Shown: positions 1 to 8,269, counted from the stretch's first letter. The stretch is DNA of 64,000 bases from Planotetraspora mira (GCF_016863275.1 NZ_BOOO01000009.1:274055-338054), one strand, 5' to 3'. A program made the numbers and translations. Notes: generated from the sequence alone by a model not told the origin.

Positions 1-2
1 CC

Positions 3-452
3 ATGTTCGTCCTGACATTCCTGCAGATGCGCCGGATGGCGGGACGGAACACCTTGTCCACAGTGAGCGCCACGATCGGGATCATTGGCATCGTGTCGCT
101 CGTCGCACAGTTCGCCATCGACATGGTGGTCGGCTTCCTCTCCGCCGACCACGCCGCCATGGGCGTCCACTTCGAACGGATCCAGGCCGTCCCCGGCGTC
201 CTGTTCGTGGTCTACACCGTCGTTCCGCTCCTCTTCTTCGTCGGCCAGTTCGCGATCGTCGCCCAGCTCGCCGTCCAGCGTCGTGTCAAGGCCTGGACGC
301 CCGTCCTGGTCCTGCTCGACTGCGTCGTGCCGAACCTCGACAAGGACCTCATGCCGCTCGGGGCCCTCTTCCTGCTCATCTCCTTCATCCCGCTCGCCGG
401 TCTGGCCTCCCGTACATCCCGTACCGCCGAGCCCCTGCCCGTCGCCGCGTGA
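3..452 (+). CDS. Membrane protein, possibly cut by the window edge
   Basis: The 149-residue reading frame opens with an ATG two bases from the window edge, so the true start may lie upstream. It holds about four hydrophobic segments (roughly residues 18-48, 62-90, 98-110 and 117-135) and a short polar tail, consistent with an integral membrane protein. I do not recognise the family. It ends 88 bases before a two-component operon on the same strand and could be co-transcribed with it. Function is unknown. Confidence 0.6.
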   Translation: MFVLTFLQMRRMAGRNTLSTVSATIGIIGIVSLVAQFAIDMVVGFLSADHAAMGVHFERIQAVPGVLFVVYTVVPLLFFVGQFAIVAQLAVQRRVKAWTPVLVLLDCVVPNLDKDLMPLGALFLLISFIPLAGLASRTSRTAEPLPVAA

Positions 453-540
453 CACGACGCGGAACGGCGGCCCTCACCTGGGCCGCCGATCGGCGTTTTC
501 CGGCTTCGCCGTACTGGAAGGTCCGAAAGAGGAGGCAAGA

Positions 541-1719
541 TTGAACCTCGTGTCCGCTTTGCCGTTTCTCGCCCCGGTTCAGAGCCGGTTGCGTTCCCTC
601 CCGACTCTCTGGCTGGACACGGCCCTCGCCGCGCTCGTGCTGGTCGTGCAGATGTGGCCGCTCCTGTCCCGCGAGAATCCCAACGGCGGCCCCTGGGACT
701 GGTGGGGGTACGTGGTCGTGTTCGCCTCCGCCGTACCACTCGTGTGGAGACGCCGGGCTCCTGTGACCGTGCTGCTGGCCAGCGTCATCGCGACCTCCCT
801 CTACGACCTCGCGGACCAGGTCGCCGCACAACCGATCTGGTACGGCGGGCTCATCGCGATCTACACGGTCGCCGCCTACTCGCCACCCCTGCATCGCGTG
901 GGCATGCTCGTCATCACCATCGTCGGCGGCGTGCTCCTGGTCGGCTCCTCCGACACCGCGCTGCGCGGCATCGTGCTGTTCGTCGCCGCGTACGCGATCG
1001 GCCGTGCCTCCGCGGCCTCCCGCGCGTACGCCGCGGCTTTGGAGGAGCGGGCCGTCCGACTGGAACACGAGCGCCAGGCCGAGGCCGAACGAGCCGCCGA
1101 GCGTGAGCGGGCCCGGATCGCCCGGGACATGCACGACATCCTCGCGCACGCGGTCAGCCTCATGGTGGTGCAGGCCGAGGCCGGTCCCGTCGTGGTCAGG
1201 AGCAACCCGGCCCGCGCCGAGGCCGCGTTCGACGCGATCGCCTCCGCGGGACGCGATGCCATGGTCCAACTCCGCCGCATGCTGAGCGCGCTCAAGGAGG
1301 ACACGGGCCCGCGGACGCCGCAGCCGACCATCGACGACCTGGCCGGGCTGTCCGATCAGGTCGCCGACACCGGACTCGACGTGGGGTTCTCCACGTCGGG
1401 TGAGCCCAGGTCGCTGCTCCCCGACATCGCGGTCGCCGCCTACCGGATCGCCCAGGAAGCCCTCACGAACATCGTCAAGCACGCGGGCGCCACCCGCGCC
1501 GACATCCGACTCATCTGGAAGAACGACACACTCATGATCAGCATCACCGATGACGGCCGCGGTTCCGGGGCGTCCTTCCCTTCGGGCGGAAACGGCCTGA
1601 TCGGCATCCATGAGCGCGCCGCCGCCCTCGGCGGCTCCGCGACCACGGGCCCCCGCACCGACGGTCCGGGCTTCCAGGTGCTCGTACGGCTCCCGCTGGC
1701 GGAACCGGTGCGGGCATGA
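541..1719 (+). CDS. Sensor histidine kinase, NarL/DesK-type (HisKA_3)
   Basis: This is a 392-residue membrane kinase that should autophosphorylate and pass phosphate to the regulator encoded next. Several hydrophobic segments fill residues 25-155, followed by a short coiled stretch rich in Glu and Arg. The H-box ARDMHDILAH puts the phospho-accepting His near residue 198, the N-box is AYRIAQEALTN, and the G-box includes DDGRGSG and GNGLIGIHER. The start chosen is TTG 541, because GAGGAGG ends five bases before it; GTG 550 would be too far from that ribosome site. The stop overlaps the next gene by four bases, so the pair is translationally coupled. No signal sensed can be inferred. Confidence 0.9.
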   Translation: MNLVSALPFLAPVQSRLRSLPTLWLDTALAALVLVVQMWPLLSRENPNGGPWDWWGYVVVFASAVPLVWRRRAPVTVLLASVIATSLYDLADQVAAQPIWYGGLIAIYTVAAYSPPLHRVGMLVITIVGGVLLVGSSDTALRGIVLFVAAYAIGRASAASRAYAAALEERAVRLEHERQAEAERAAERERARIARDMHDILAHAVSLMVVQAEAGPVVVRSNPARAEAAFDAIASAGRDAMVQLRRMLSALKEDTGPRTPQPTIDDLAGLSDQVADTGLDVGFSTSGEPRSLLPDIAVAAYRIAQEALTNIVKHAGATRADIRLIWKNDTLMISITDDGRGSGASFPSGGNGLIGIHERAAALGGSATTGPRTDGPGFQVLVRLPLAEPVRA

Positions 1720-2384
1720 CCGTGAGAATCGTGGTCGCCGACGACCAGGAACTGGTGCGTGCCGGGTTCAGCATGATCCTCGACGCCCAGCCCGACATCG
1801 AGGTCGTCGCCGAGGCGGGCGACGGCGCCGAGGCCGTCGCGGCGGTCCGTGAACACCGGCCGGACGTGCTCCTCCTCGACATCCGCATGCCCACGATGGA
1901 CGGCATCGAGGCGGCCGGCATCGTGTGCGCCGAGACCGACTGCCGGGTGCTCATGCTGACCACGTTCGACCTGGACGACTACGTCTACGACGCGTTGCGC
2001 GCGGGCGCGAGCGGGTTCCTGCTCAAGGACGTCCGTCGCGACGATCTCGTGCACGCGGTGCGGGTGGTCGCGGCCGGAGAGTCGCTCCTCGCGCCTTCCG
2101 TCACCAGGAAGCTGATCGCCGAGTTCACCTCCAGAACGGTCACCCGCTCTGTCGTGCCGCCTTCGGAACGGCTCGCCGTTCTCACGGGCCGCGAGCAGGA
2201 GACGCTCCAGATGATCGCGCGCGGGTTGTCCAACGCGGAGATCGCCGCGGCCATGGTGCTCAGCGAGCACACGGTGAAGTCGCACGTCAGCAACGTCCTC
2301 ACCAAACTCGGTCTGCGCGATCGGGTCCAGGCCGTGATCGCGGCCTACGAAACCGGTCTCGCGGTCCCCGGCAGATCGGAGTAG
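1716..2384 (+). CDS. LuxR/NarL-family response regulator
   Basis: This 222-residue regulator is the partner of the kinase just upstream, overlapping it by ATGA. The receiver domain covers residues 1-120 with the acidic pair D9-D10, the phospho-accepting D55 in LLLDIRMP, and a conserved LLKD lysine. The output domain at residues 150-215 is a LuxR helix-turn-helix (REQETLQMIARGLSNAEIA, then SEHTVKSHVSNVL). It would bind DNA when phosphorylated. Targets are not evident; no transporter adjoins this pair, unlike two of the other systems here. Confidence 0.93.
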   Translation: MTVRIVVADDQELVRAGFSMILDAQPDIEVVAEAGDGAEAVAAVREHRPDVLLLDIRMPTMDGIEAAGIVCAETDCRVLMLTTFDLDDYVYDALRAGASGFLLKDVRRDDLVHAVRVVAAGESLLAPSVTRKLIAEFTSRTVTRSVVPPSERLAVLTGREQETLQMIARGLSNAEIAAAMVLSEHTVKSHVSNVLTKLGLRDRVQAVIAAYETGLAVPGRSE

Positions 2385-2421
2385 CCGCGTTCACCGGGTC
2401 GTCCCGCCTCGCGGGCCGGCC

Positions 2422-3021
2422 TCATCGCCGCTCGGCGACGGCGAGGGTTCGGCTGACTTCGGCCGCACCGGCGGCGAAGTCGTCGACATCGGTGGTGCGC
2501 CGCCGCAGGAAGCCGCTCAAATGGAGGACGGCGTAGCCGTGGGCGGCGGCGACGTGCTTCTCGAGGAGGGTGATCGCGGCCTGTGCGTCACGGGTGACGT
2601 CCATGGCCAGAGGCAGCAGGACGTCCATGACCGCCCGGCCTGCCGCGTTGAGGTCGGGATCGCCGAGATGCCGCAACTGGTCGGCGAAGATGAGGTCGAA
2701 TCCGGCGTGGTGGCGTGCGACGAACCGCACATAGACGCCGGCGGTGACGGCGAGCGCCTCGCACGGGTCGCCGCTCGTGTCACGCGCGAGGGCGTCCCGC
2801 AACTCGGCGGCGAGGAGTTCGGCCGCGCGGATGGCGGTGGCCTTCAACAGCGCCTGACGGGTGGGGAAATGGCGATAGGGCGCCGCCGCGCTCACCCCCG
2901 TGCGCCGGGCGGCCTCGGCGACGGACAGTGCGTCGACGCCGCGCTCGGCGATCAGCGCGAGAGCGGCGTCGACGAGGGCGGCACGCAGGTCGCCGTGGTG
3001 GTAGCCGCCGCGCTTGGCCAC
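2422..3021 (-). CDS. TetR-family transcriptional repressor
   Basis: A 199-residue regulator with an N-terminal TetR helix-turn-helix (RRTGVSAAAPYRHF around residue 40) and a helical ligand domain. I place the start at GTG 3021, preceded by GAGAGGAG, rather than at an upstream ATG at 3081 that lies inside the likely operator. It is divergent from the SDR gene at 3119, and two near-identical inverted repeats fill the gap, so it probably represses itself and the dehydrogenase. The inducer is unknown. Confidence 0.9.
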   Translation of the reverse strand: MAKRGGYHHGDLRAALVDAALALIAERGVDALSVAEAARRTGVSAAAPYRHFPTRQALLKATAIRAAELLAAELRDALARDTSGDPCEALAVTAGVYVRFVARHHAGFDLIFADQLRHLGDPDLNAAGRAVMDVLLPLAMDVTRDAQAAITLLEKHVAAAHGYAVLHLSGFLRRRTTDVDDFAAGAAEVSRTLAVAERR

Positions 3022-3052
3022 GAAGCTCCTCTCGCGATCGATTTGCCCCCGT

Positions 3053-3098
3053 TGTAAGAGGTAACTTACATTGGAATCCATGTAAGAGGTCTCTTACA
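3053..3098. promoter_or_regulatory. Tandem TetR operators
   Basis: Two 18-bp sites sit 28 bp apart start to start: TGTAAGAGGTAACTTACA at 3053-3070 and TGTAAGAGGTCTCTTACA at 3081-3098. The second is a perfect inverted repeat with 8-bp arms and a 2-bp spacer; the first has 6-bp perfect arms. They fill the gap between the TetR gene and the SDR gene, the normal place for a shared operator. Binding by the adjacent TetR protein is inferred. Confidence 0.85.
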
Positions 3099-3118
3099 TG
3101 GAACGAGAGGAAGACCTC

Positions 3119-3856
3119 ATGTCGGGGATCGAAGACAAGGTCGTCGCAATCACAGGTGCGAGCAGTGGAATCGGTGAGGCCACCGCGCTTCTCCTCGCCG
3201 AGCGCGGCGCGAAGGTCGTTCTCGGAGCCCGCCGCTCGAATCGCCTCAAGGCTCTGACGGCCCGCATCGAGAACGCGGGCGGTGAAGCCGTCTGTGCCCG
3301 CACGGACGTGCGAGTGCGCGACGACGTGGCCGGTCTCGTTGAGTTGGCGTGTGAGCGGTACGGCACGCTCGACGTCCTCGTCAACAACGCCGGAGTGATG
3401 CCGATCTCCCCTCTCGACGACCTCCGCGTCGAGGACTGGGAGCAGATGATCGACGTCAACCTCAAAGGCGTCCTGTACGGCATCGCGGCGGCACTGCCCG
3501 TCTTCCGCCGGCAGGGTTCCGGGCACTTCGTCAACATCGCTTCCACGGCGGCACATCGCGTGGTACCGAACCAGTCGGTCTACGCCGGCACGAAGTTCGC
3601 CGTCCGCGCCGTCTCCGAGGGATTGCGCCAGGAGGCCGGCGACAAACTGCGCGTGACGATCGTCTCGCCGGGCTTCACTCGCACGGACTTCGCGGAATCC
3701 GTGCGGAATCCGGAGGTGAAGGCCCGGCTCGAAGAGTCACGCGACACGTTCGCGATGCCGCCGGACGCGATCGCCCGCGCCATCGCTTTCGCGATCGAGC
3801 AGCCGGCCGACGTCGACGTGAGCGAGGTCGTCGTACGTCCCACCGCTCAGGTGTGA
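3119..3856 (+). CDS. SDR-family oxidoreductase
   Basis: A 245-residue classical short-chain dehydrogenase. The cofactor motif TGASSGIG is near residue 14, NNAG near residue 85, and the catalytic YAGTK follows a conserved Ser. The length is normal for the family. The start is ATG 3119, which has GAGAGGAAG before it; an in-frame ATG at 3098 overlaps the operator. The gene is divergent from a TetR repressor and is probably induced when that repressor releases the twin operators. The substrate is not predictable; such TetR-SDR pairs often handle xenobiotic or secondary-metabolite carbonyls. Confidence 0.92.
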   Translation: MSGIEDKVVAITGASSGIGEATALLLAERGAKVVLGARRSNRLKALTARIENAGGEAVCARTDVRVRDDVAGLVELACERYGTLDVLVNNAGVMPISPLDDLRVEDWEQMIDVNLKGVLYGIAAALPVFRRQGSGHFVNIASTAAHRVVPNQSVYAGTKFAVRAVSEGLRQEAGDKLRVTIVSPGFTRTDFAESVRNPEVKARLEESRDTFAMPPDAIARAIAFAIEQPADVDVSEVVVRPTAQV

Positions 3857-3891
3857 CGCGGACAGCCTCGCGTGGCGATGCGGCCTCGTCC

Positions 3892-4284
3892 TCAACGGAC
3901 GGGGAATGAGTGGTGTTCATGGCGGACGACCCATCGGCCCTCCTCCTTGACCAGCCCGAGGGTGAGACGCAGCCGATTCTCGGGATCGGCGGCGAAATCC
4001 TGCGGCATTCCGCAGCGCAGCAGCGCGTGGGCGTAGGCGACGCCGGCCCCAGCCGTGATCTCCAGCGACGTGATCTCGAACGAGGCGCCGTGCGACTGCC
4101 ACTCGAAGAACGGCGGCCAGGTGTCCCGGTAGGCGTCGATGCCGCGAACGCCCTGATAGGGCGGCGGCACGTCGAACATCACGATTTCCCGCGAGTGATC
4201 GGCGAGGACCGTTTCGAGGTCGCCGGCGTGGACCGCGGCCGCCCAGCGTGTGACCAGTTCGCGGATCCGCTGCTCGTCATCCAT
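3892..4284 (-). CDS. SnoaL-like / DUF4440-type protein
   Basis: A 130-residue single-domain protein with the NTF2-like SnoaL fold pattern: an N-terminal helix (RIRELVTRWAAAVHAGDLE), then VMFDVPPP and a C-terminal strand GRWVVRHEHHSFPV. The start at ATG 4284 follows CAGGAGCCACC; an upstream in-frame start is less well supported. It lies 97 bases downstream of an ECF sigma factor whose own C-terminus is also SnoaL-like, so the two may form one unit. Members bind small ligands or act as cyclases, isomerases or stress proteins; no specific role can be assigned. Confidence 0.82.
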   Translation of the reverse strand: MDDEQRIRELVTRWAAAVHAGDLETVLADHSREIVMFDVPPPYQGVRGIDAYRDTWPPFFEWQSHGASFEITSLEITAGAGVAYAHALLRCGMPQDFAADPENRLRLTLGLVKEEGRWVVRHEHHSFPVR

Positions 4285-4381
4285 GGTGGCTCCTGCCCCT
4301 TCGAGGAGGTACACCGGCGCCGACGGCACCGCTCCGGAGCATCTCTCCGTCAGGAGCTACAACCCCGGCGACGAGCGGAAC

Positions 4382-5422
4382 TCATCGGTCCGGCACCTGT
4401 TGCGGTAGACGCTCGGGAAGGCCGAATGCCGAGAAGCCGGCGTCCAGGAACGAGATCACCTCGGCGACCTTGTCCGCCTTCAGGATGACGAGGTCGAGGC
4501 CGGCCGCGAGATACGCCGACTCCTGGTCGTCCCACATGTAGGTGCCGAACGCGAGGCCGCCGTTGGCCCGGACCGGGAGGAAACGCCAACGTCTGGTCAG
4601 CGGGCCCTCGCTCAGGAACTCACGGATGCCCTCGCGGCCGACGTACACGGCAGGGACCGGCGGCATCGAATACCTCACGTCGTCGGTCACCATGGCCACG
4701 ATGGCTTCGACGTCGCCGGCCTCCCAGGCGGCGGCGTATCGGCGGGCGATGTCGCGAACGCCGATCTCATCGGCGCCCGGCCCTGCCGTACCTCGACCGG
4801 CCCGCGGAAGGTGCTCGTCGCGGGTCCTGCGCGCCCGCTGCAGGGCGGCGTTGACCGAAGGGACCGTGGTGTTCAGGAGTTTCGCCGTCTCACCGGCCGA
4901 GTACTCGAGGACCTCGCGGAGAAGGAGCACCGCGCGCTGTCGCGCGGGGAGGTGCTGGAGCGCGGCCACGAACGCGATCTCCATGCTCTCCCAGGCGAGG
5001 GCGCGGGCCTCCGGATCCAGTCCGGCGGTGAACCGCATCCGGTGATCCGGATACGGCCCGAGCCACAGGACCTCGGCCGGCGCCGCCCCGCCGGGGGTGA
5101 GATCCGTCGGGAGTTCACGACGACGACCTGCCTTGCCGAGAAGTGTCAGACACCGATTGGTGGCGATCTTGTAGAGCCACGCCCGGAACGAGCCCCGGTC
5201 CTCGAACCGCGCCAGACTCCGCCACGCCCGGGTCAGGGTCTCCTGTACGGCGTCCTCCGCGTCGTCGAAGGACCCGAGCATCCGATAGCAGTGCGCGGTC
5301 AGCTCGTCTCGTAACGGCTCGACCAAGACGGCGAAGGCGTCCTCGTCACCTGTGCGAGCTCTCCCGAGCACATCGCCTGCCGGCCCCTCGGCTGAATCCC
5401 GGTCGACCATGATCGTGTCCAT
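4382..5422 (-). CDS. ECF sigma factor with C-terminal SnoaL-like domain
   Basis: A 346-residue sigma factor of the SigG-like group. Region 2 contains [20 protein letters not shown] and [14 protein letters not shown]; region 4 contains [26 protein letters not shown]. Residues of about 215 to 346 form an appended NTF2/SnoaL-like domain ([23 protein letters not shown]), which in related sigma factors tunes activity in place of an anti-sigma factor. The start is ATG 5422, after AGGTGGA; an in-frame ATG lies four codons on. No anti-sigma gene is adjacent, which fits self-contained control. A separate SnoaL protein is encoded just downstream. Confidence 0.9.
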   Translation of the reverse strand: MDTIMVDRDSAEGPAGDVLGRARTGDEDAFAVLVEPLRDELTAHCYRMLGSFDDAEDAVQETLTRAWRSLARFEDRGSFRAWLYKIATNRCLTLLGKAGRRRELPTDLTPGGAAPAEVLWLGPYPDHRMRFTAGLDPEARALAWESMEIAFVAALQHLPARQRAVLLLREVLEYSAGETAKLLNTTVPSVNAALQRARRTRDEHLPRAGRGTAGPGADEIGVRDIARRYAAAWEAGDVEAIVAMVTDDVRYSMPPVPAVYVGREGIREFLSEGPLTRRWRFLPVRANGGLAFGTYMWDDQESAYLAAGLDLVILKADKVAEVISFLDAGFSAFGLPERLPQQVPDR

Positions 5423-5533
5423 TTCCACCTGTGGAGCGCGCGCTCGAAGAACAGGATCCCGTGCTCCGAGCAGAGCGCCTGAGGCCCGAACCGGAGGGTG
5501 GACGTGAGGCTTCGGAGTTGCTATCACTGACCA

Positions 5534-5773
5534 ATGCAATGGCAATTATGCAAGTTGCACGGGAATGACGTCTGGTTTTATCTGCCGGGCCCGGGCGCCG
5601 GCCACGGGATGGAAATCAAGCGCGACAAGTCAAAAGGCGACAAGAATGACGCGGAAGCCCGCGACCGTTTCATCGCGGAGTTGGGCATGAGTGGCTGGGA
5701 ATTGGTGAGCGCCGCCTACCCCCACCACCTCGATCCGGTTGTGCTCTGGTTCAAGCGGCCGGTAGGCGAGTGA
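5534..5773 (+). CDS. Small hypothetical protein, DUF4177-like
   Basis: A 79-residue basic and acidic protein with a C-terminal pattern ([10 protein letters not shown] then LWFKRP) resembling the WELV signature of DUF4177-type proteins. It is divergent from the ECF sigma factor gene, with 111 bases between start codons. No clear ribosome-binding site precedes ATG 5534, so the transcript may be leaderless. The surrounding sequence is richer in A and T than its neighbours. Function is unknown. Confidence 0.6.
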   Translation: MQWQLCKLHGNDVWFYLPGPGAGHGMEIKRDKSKGDKNDAEARDRFIAELGMSGWELVSAAYPHHLDPVVLWFKRPVGE

Positions 5774-5794
5774 GCCGATCTCCCGCGTGCACGC

Positions 5795-6391
5795 CTACGG
5801 AGGCGTTCCAGGCCTGGCGACCGTCCGCGACAGGTGGACCGCCGTCTCGGTGGTGAGAGGCGAGCGGACGATCAGAAGCCGGTACCACATCAGCCCGTAG
5901 ATCTGGTCAATCGTCAGTTCCAGGTCGGTTTCCGCAGGCAGTTCGCCGCGAGCGAGACCCCGGACGAGCAGACCACGGAGTTCGTCCCTGCGGGCCGCGA
6001 TGAATTCCCGCATGCCCTCCGCGGCCGCGGTGTCCCGCAGGGCCTCGGCCATGAGACCGCGTAAAAGGTGAGCCACCTGCTCGACCGCGCGGAAGGTGTC
6101 CGCGAGGAAGGCTTCCAGATCCGTCGCGAGTGCGCCGGTGTCGGGGATGGTCACCTCTTGCTGGGCGCGTTCGATCATCGCCTCCAGCAGCACCGCCCCC
6201 TTGGAGGGCCACCACCGGTAGATCGTGTGCTTGCTGACGCCCGCGGCCCGGGCGATCGCGTCGATCGAAACGGCCATGCCGTCCGGCCCGGCGAGCAGAT
6301 CCGCGGCACAGTCCAGGACGGCCCTTCGCACCGCGGGATTACGCCGGCGTCCCGTGTGGGGGCGGGCTTCGACCGGCTCACGAGGTGACAC
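5795..6391 (-). CDS. TetR-family transcriptional repressor
   Basis: A TetR regulator of about 198 residues with the helix-turn-helix IARAAGVSKHTIYRWWPSKG near residue 45 and a C-terminal domain of the TetR_C_11 kind (long helices, LMWYRLLI). The start is uncertain: GTG 6391 leaves the direct repeats at 6409-6463 outside the gene, while a TTG at 6433 would run into them. It is divergent from the SDR gene at 6476 and very likely controls it. Confidence 0.88.
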   Translation of the reverse strand: MSPREPVEARPHTGRRRNPAVRRAVLDCAADLLAGPDGMAVSIDAIARAAGVSKHTIYRWWPSKGAVLLEAMIERAQQEVTIPDTGALATDLEAFLADTFRAVEQVAHLLRGLMAEALRDTAAAEGMREFIAARRDELRGLLVRGLARGELPAETDLELTIDQIYGLMWYRLLIVRSPLTTETAVHLSRTVARPGTPP

Positions 6392-6408
6392 AGGGCAGAC
6401 CCTACCAG

Positions 6409-6463
6409 TTGACGAAACCAAGAGTTCCGGCAATGCTTTGACGGAACCAACAGTTTCGGCAAT
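6409..6463. promoter_or_regulatory. Duplicated 26-bp operator between TetR and SDR
   Basis: Two 26-bp direct repeats of the form TTGACG(A/G)AACCAA(G/C)AGTT(C/T)CGGCAAT lie at 6409-6434 and 6438-6463. Each has an internal imperfect inverted repeat (GGAAC...GTTTC). TTGACG at 6438 with AATAAG 17 bases on could be the SDR promoter, giving a very short leader. Repressor binding by the adjacent TetR is inferred. Confidence 0.75.
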
Positions 6464-6475
6464 AAGAGAGCTGCG

Positions 6476-7237
6476 ATGAATCTGAACCTGCGCGGCAGAC
6501 GGGCGCTCATCACCGGCGCGTCAAAGGGCATCGGCGCGGCGACCGCCGAGGTTCTCGCCGAGGAGGGCTGCGACCTGCACCTCGCCGCCCGCAGCGCGCC
6601 CGCGCTCGAAGACCTCGCACACCGCCTGCGCGCCACCTACGCCGTCGATGTGGATGTGCATCCGGTCGACCTGCGGCGGCCGGATGACCTCGCGCGCCTC
6701 GCCGAGGAGGCGTCAGACCTGGACATCCTGGTCAACAATGCCGGCGACATCCCCGGCGGCTCCCTCGACGCGGTCGACGGGAAGGCCTGGCGGCACGGCT
6801 GGGATCTCAAGGTCTTCGGCTATGTCGATCTCACCCGACTCGTCTACGCGCGGATGAAGGCCCGCGGGCGCGGCGTGATCGTCAACAACATCGGCGTCGC
6901 GGGCGAGCGGGTCGACTTCAACTACATCGCCGGAAGTTCCGGCAACGCCGCCCTGATGGCGTTCACCCGGGCCCTGGGCGGGCGCAGCCTGGGCGACGGC
7001 ATCCGAGTCGTCGGCGTCAACCCCGGACCGGTGGCGACCGAGCGGATCCTCACCCTCCTCGAGGCCCACGCGGATGAAGGCGCCGACGCCGGTCTCATGG
7101 CCGGTTACCCGCTCGGCCGGGCGGCGACCCCACGCGAGATCGCCGACCTCATCGCCTTCCTCGCCTCCGACCGCTCCGCCTACACCAGCGGAGTCGTCTT
7201 CACCGTCGACGGCGGAATGTCCGCCGCAGGAGCCTGA
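6476..7237 (+). CDS. SDR-family oxidoreductase lacking the catalytic lysine
   Basis: A 253-residue short-chain dehydrogenase with TGASKGIG at residues 14-21, VNNAG near residue 85 and a C-terminal FTVDGGMS. Where most SDRs have YxxxK, this protein reads YIAGSSGNAALMAFTRALGG, with Ser in place of Lys. That variant matches a known SDR subgroup with the same G-NAALMAFTRALGG stretch, so it is not simply decay. It is divergent from a TetR gene and preceded by repeated operators. Substrate unknown. Confidence 0.9.
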   Translation: MNLNLRGRRALITGASKGIGAATAEVLAEEGCDLHLAARSAPALEDLAHRLRATYAVDVDVHPVDLRRPDDLARLAEEASDLDILVNNAGDIPGGSLDAVDGKAWRHGWDLKVFGYVDLTRLVYARMKARGRGVIVNNIGVAGERVDFNYIAGSSGNAALMAFTRALGGRSLGDGIRVVGVNPGPVATERILTLLEAHADEGADAGLMAGYPLGRAATPREIADLIAFLASDRSAYTSGVVFTVDGGMSAAGA

Positions 7238-7404
7238 CCGGCACGATTTCATTTGACGATCACACGGCATTGTCGATCATTATTGACAAGGGCTCGATCG
7301 ATCCGTCAAATGGCCGCATCCGGCCAGCTATTTAATGCCTATATGTGGATATAGCGGGATATTCTAACGGCGCCCTCAAATCTCCGGCAGAAAGAGGGAC
7401 GGCG

Positions 7405-7890
7405 ATGTCAGGTTCCGCGGTCACGACAGGCATGATGGCACTGAGAACGCACATCGGAAGGCGCACGCGGCGAGTCGTCCTGAGCGGGCTCATGACGGCG
7501 GGGCTCCTGTCCGCGCTGATGGTGGGCGCACCCGCGGCGCACGCGGACCAGTATGTGGGCACGTCATTCACGTCGTACCTGCTCAAGGGCGAATACATCC
7601 TGAGCCCGAACAGGCTCTACAAGTTCATCATGCAATCGGACGGAAACCTCGTCCTTTACCGGCGGTACAACACAGATATCCTCGCGCCCTGGTACGCCTG
7701 CTGGGGAAGCAACACCGTCGGCACAGGCGTGTACGCGGAGTACTGGAAAGAGTCGTCCAACGTTGCCTATCTGAAGGTCGGATCCACAGTCCTGTACGGG
7801 GCTTACATAGGCTCGTTCTACTCGACCAACGTCAACGTGACCGACGCGGGCTGGGTCTACGTCGCCTGGAGCGCGAAAGTGCACTGCTGA
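7405..7890 (+). CDS. Secreted bulb-type lectin-domain protein
   Basis: A 161-residue exported protein. The first 45 residues form a Sec signal peptide with a twin-Arg-containing basic start (GRRTRRVVLSG), a hydrophobic core and an AHA cleavage site. The mature part has the mannose-binding lectin pattern LLKGEYILSPN...KFIMQSDGNLVLYRRY; only one clear QxDxNxVxY repeat is seen (QSDGNLVLY), and later repeats are degenerate. The start is ATG 7405, after AGAGGGA. The preceding 160 bases are AT-rich for this genome and probably hold the promoter. It may bind sugars outside the cell. Confidence 0.8.
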   Translation: MSGSAVTTGMMALRTHIGRRTRRVVLSGLMTAGLLSALMVGAPAAHADQYVGTSFTSYLLKGEYILSPNRLYKFIMQSDGNLVLYRRYNTDILAPWYACWGSNTVGTGVYAEYWKESSNVAYLKVGSTVLYGAYIGSFYSTNVNVTDAGWVYVAWSAKVHC

Positions 7891-7894
7891 GAGA

Positions 7895-8190
7895 TCAGGC
7901 GGAAGCCGTCAAGACGCCTCGCGTGCCCCGGGAGCGCCAGGCGGCCGACACCGACTCCGCCAGTGCGTCCGGCACCCCGTCGCTGGTGTCCACCTCGTAG
8001 TCGTACGGACCGAACGTGTGGATGCCGTCGATCTCCACATGGGAGCGGCCCTCCCCGATCCGGCGGTCGCCTCGCCCGCGTTCTCTCCGATCGATCTCCT
8101 CGAGGTCGCAGTGCACGCCGACGAGGAACTCGAGGCTCCGTTGAGAAGGATGACGCGACCCGGGCCTCGATCTGACGGGGTGGGTTCCAC
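7895..8190 (-). pseudogene. Remnant of a chloramphenicol phosphotransferase-like gene
   Basis: Two pieces of one family appear in different frames. From GTG 8190 the first frame gives RVILLNGASSS, the start and beginning of the P-loop of chloramphenicol 3-O-phosphotransferase-like kinases. At about 8138 the reading must shift frame to continue as CDLEEIDRRERGRGDRRIGE and HVEIDGIHTFGPYDYEVD, the conserved C-terminal half, ending at 7895. Roughly half of the usual 175-180 residues, including the lysine end of the P-loop and the catalytic centre, is missing. An internal deletion with loss of frame explains this best. Confidence 0.75.
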
Positions 8191-8218
8191 GCCCCGAACG
8201 ATGGCAGATCCACGGGCC

Positions 8219-8242
8219 TTGCACAACCAATTGGTTGTGCAA
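8219..8242. promoter_or_regulatory. Perfect 24-bp palindrome, probable ArsR-family operator
   Basis: TTGCACAACC, AATT and GGTTGTGCAA form a perfect 24-bp inverted repeat 28 bases before the ArsR-type gene at 8270; a half-site GGTTGTGCG follows at 8249. Autoregulation by the downstream ArsR protein is the natural reading, though it is an inference. Confidence 0.82.
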
Positions 8243-8269
8243 ACTGACGGTTGTGCGTAGGGTCGGGGC

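Noticed and set aside
385..1611. Long minus-strand frame opposite the first kinase
   Set aside because: It is antisense to a clear histidine kinase, has no domain of its own and reflects high-GC third positions.
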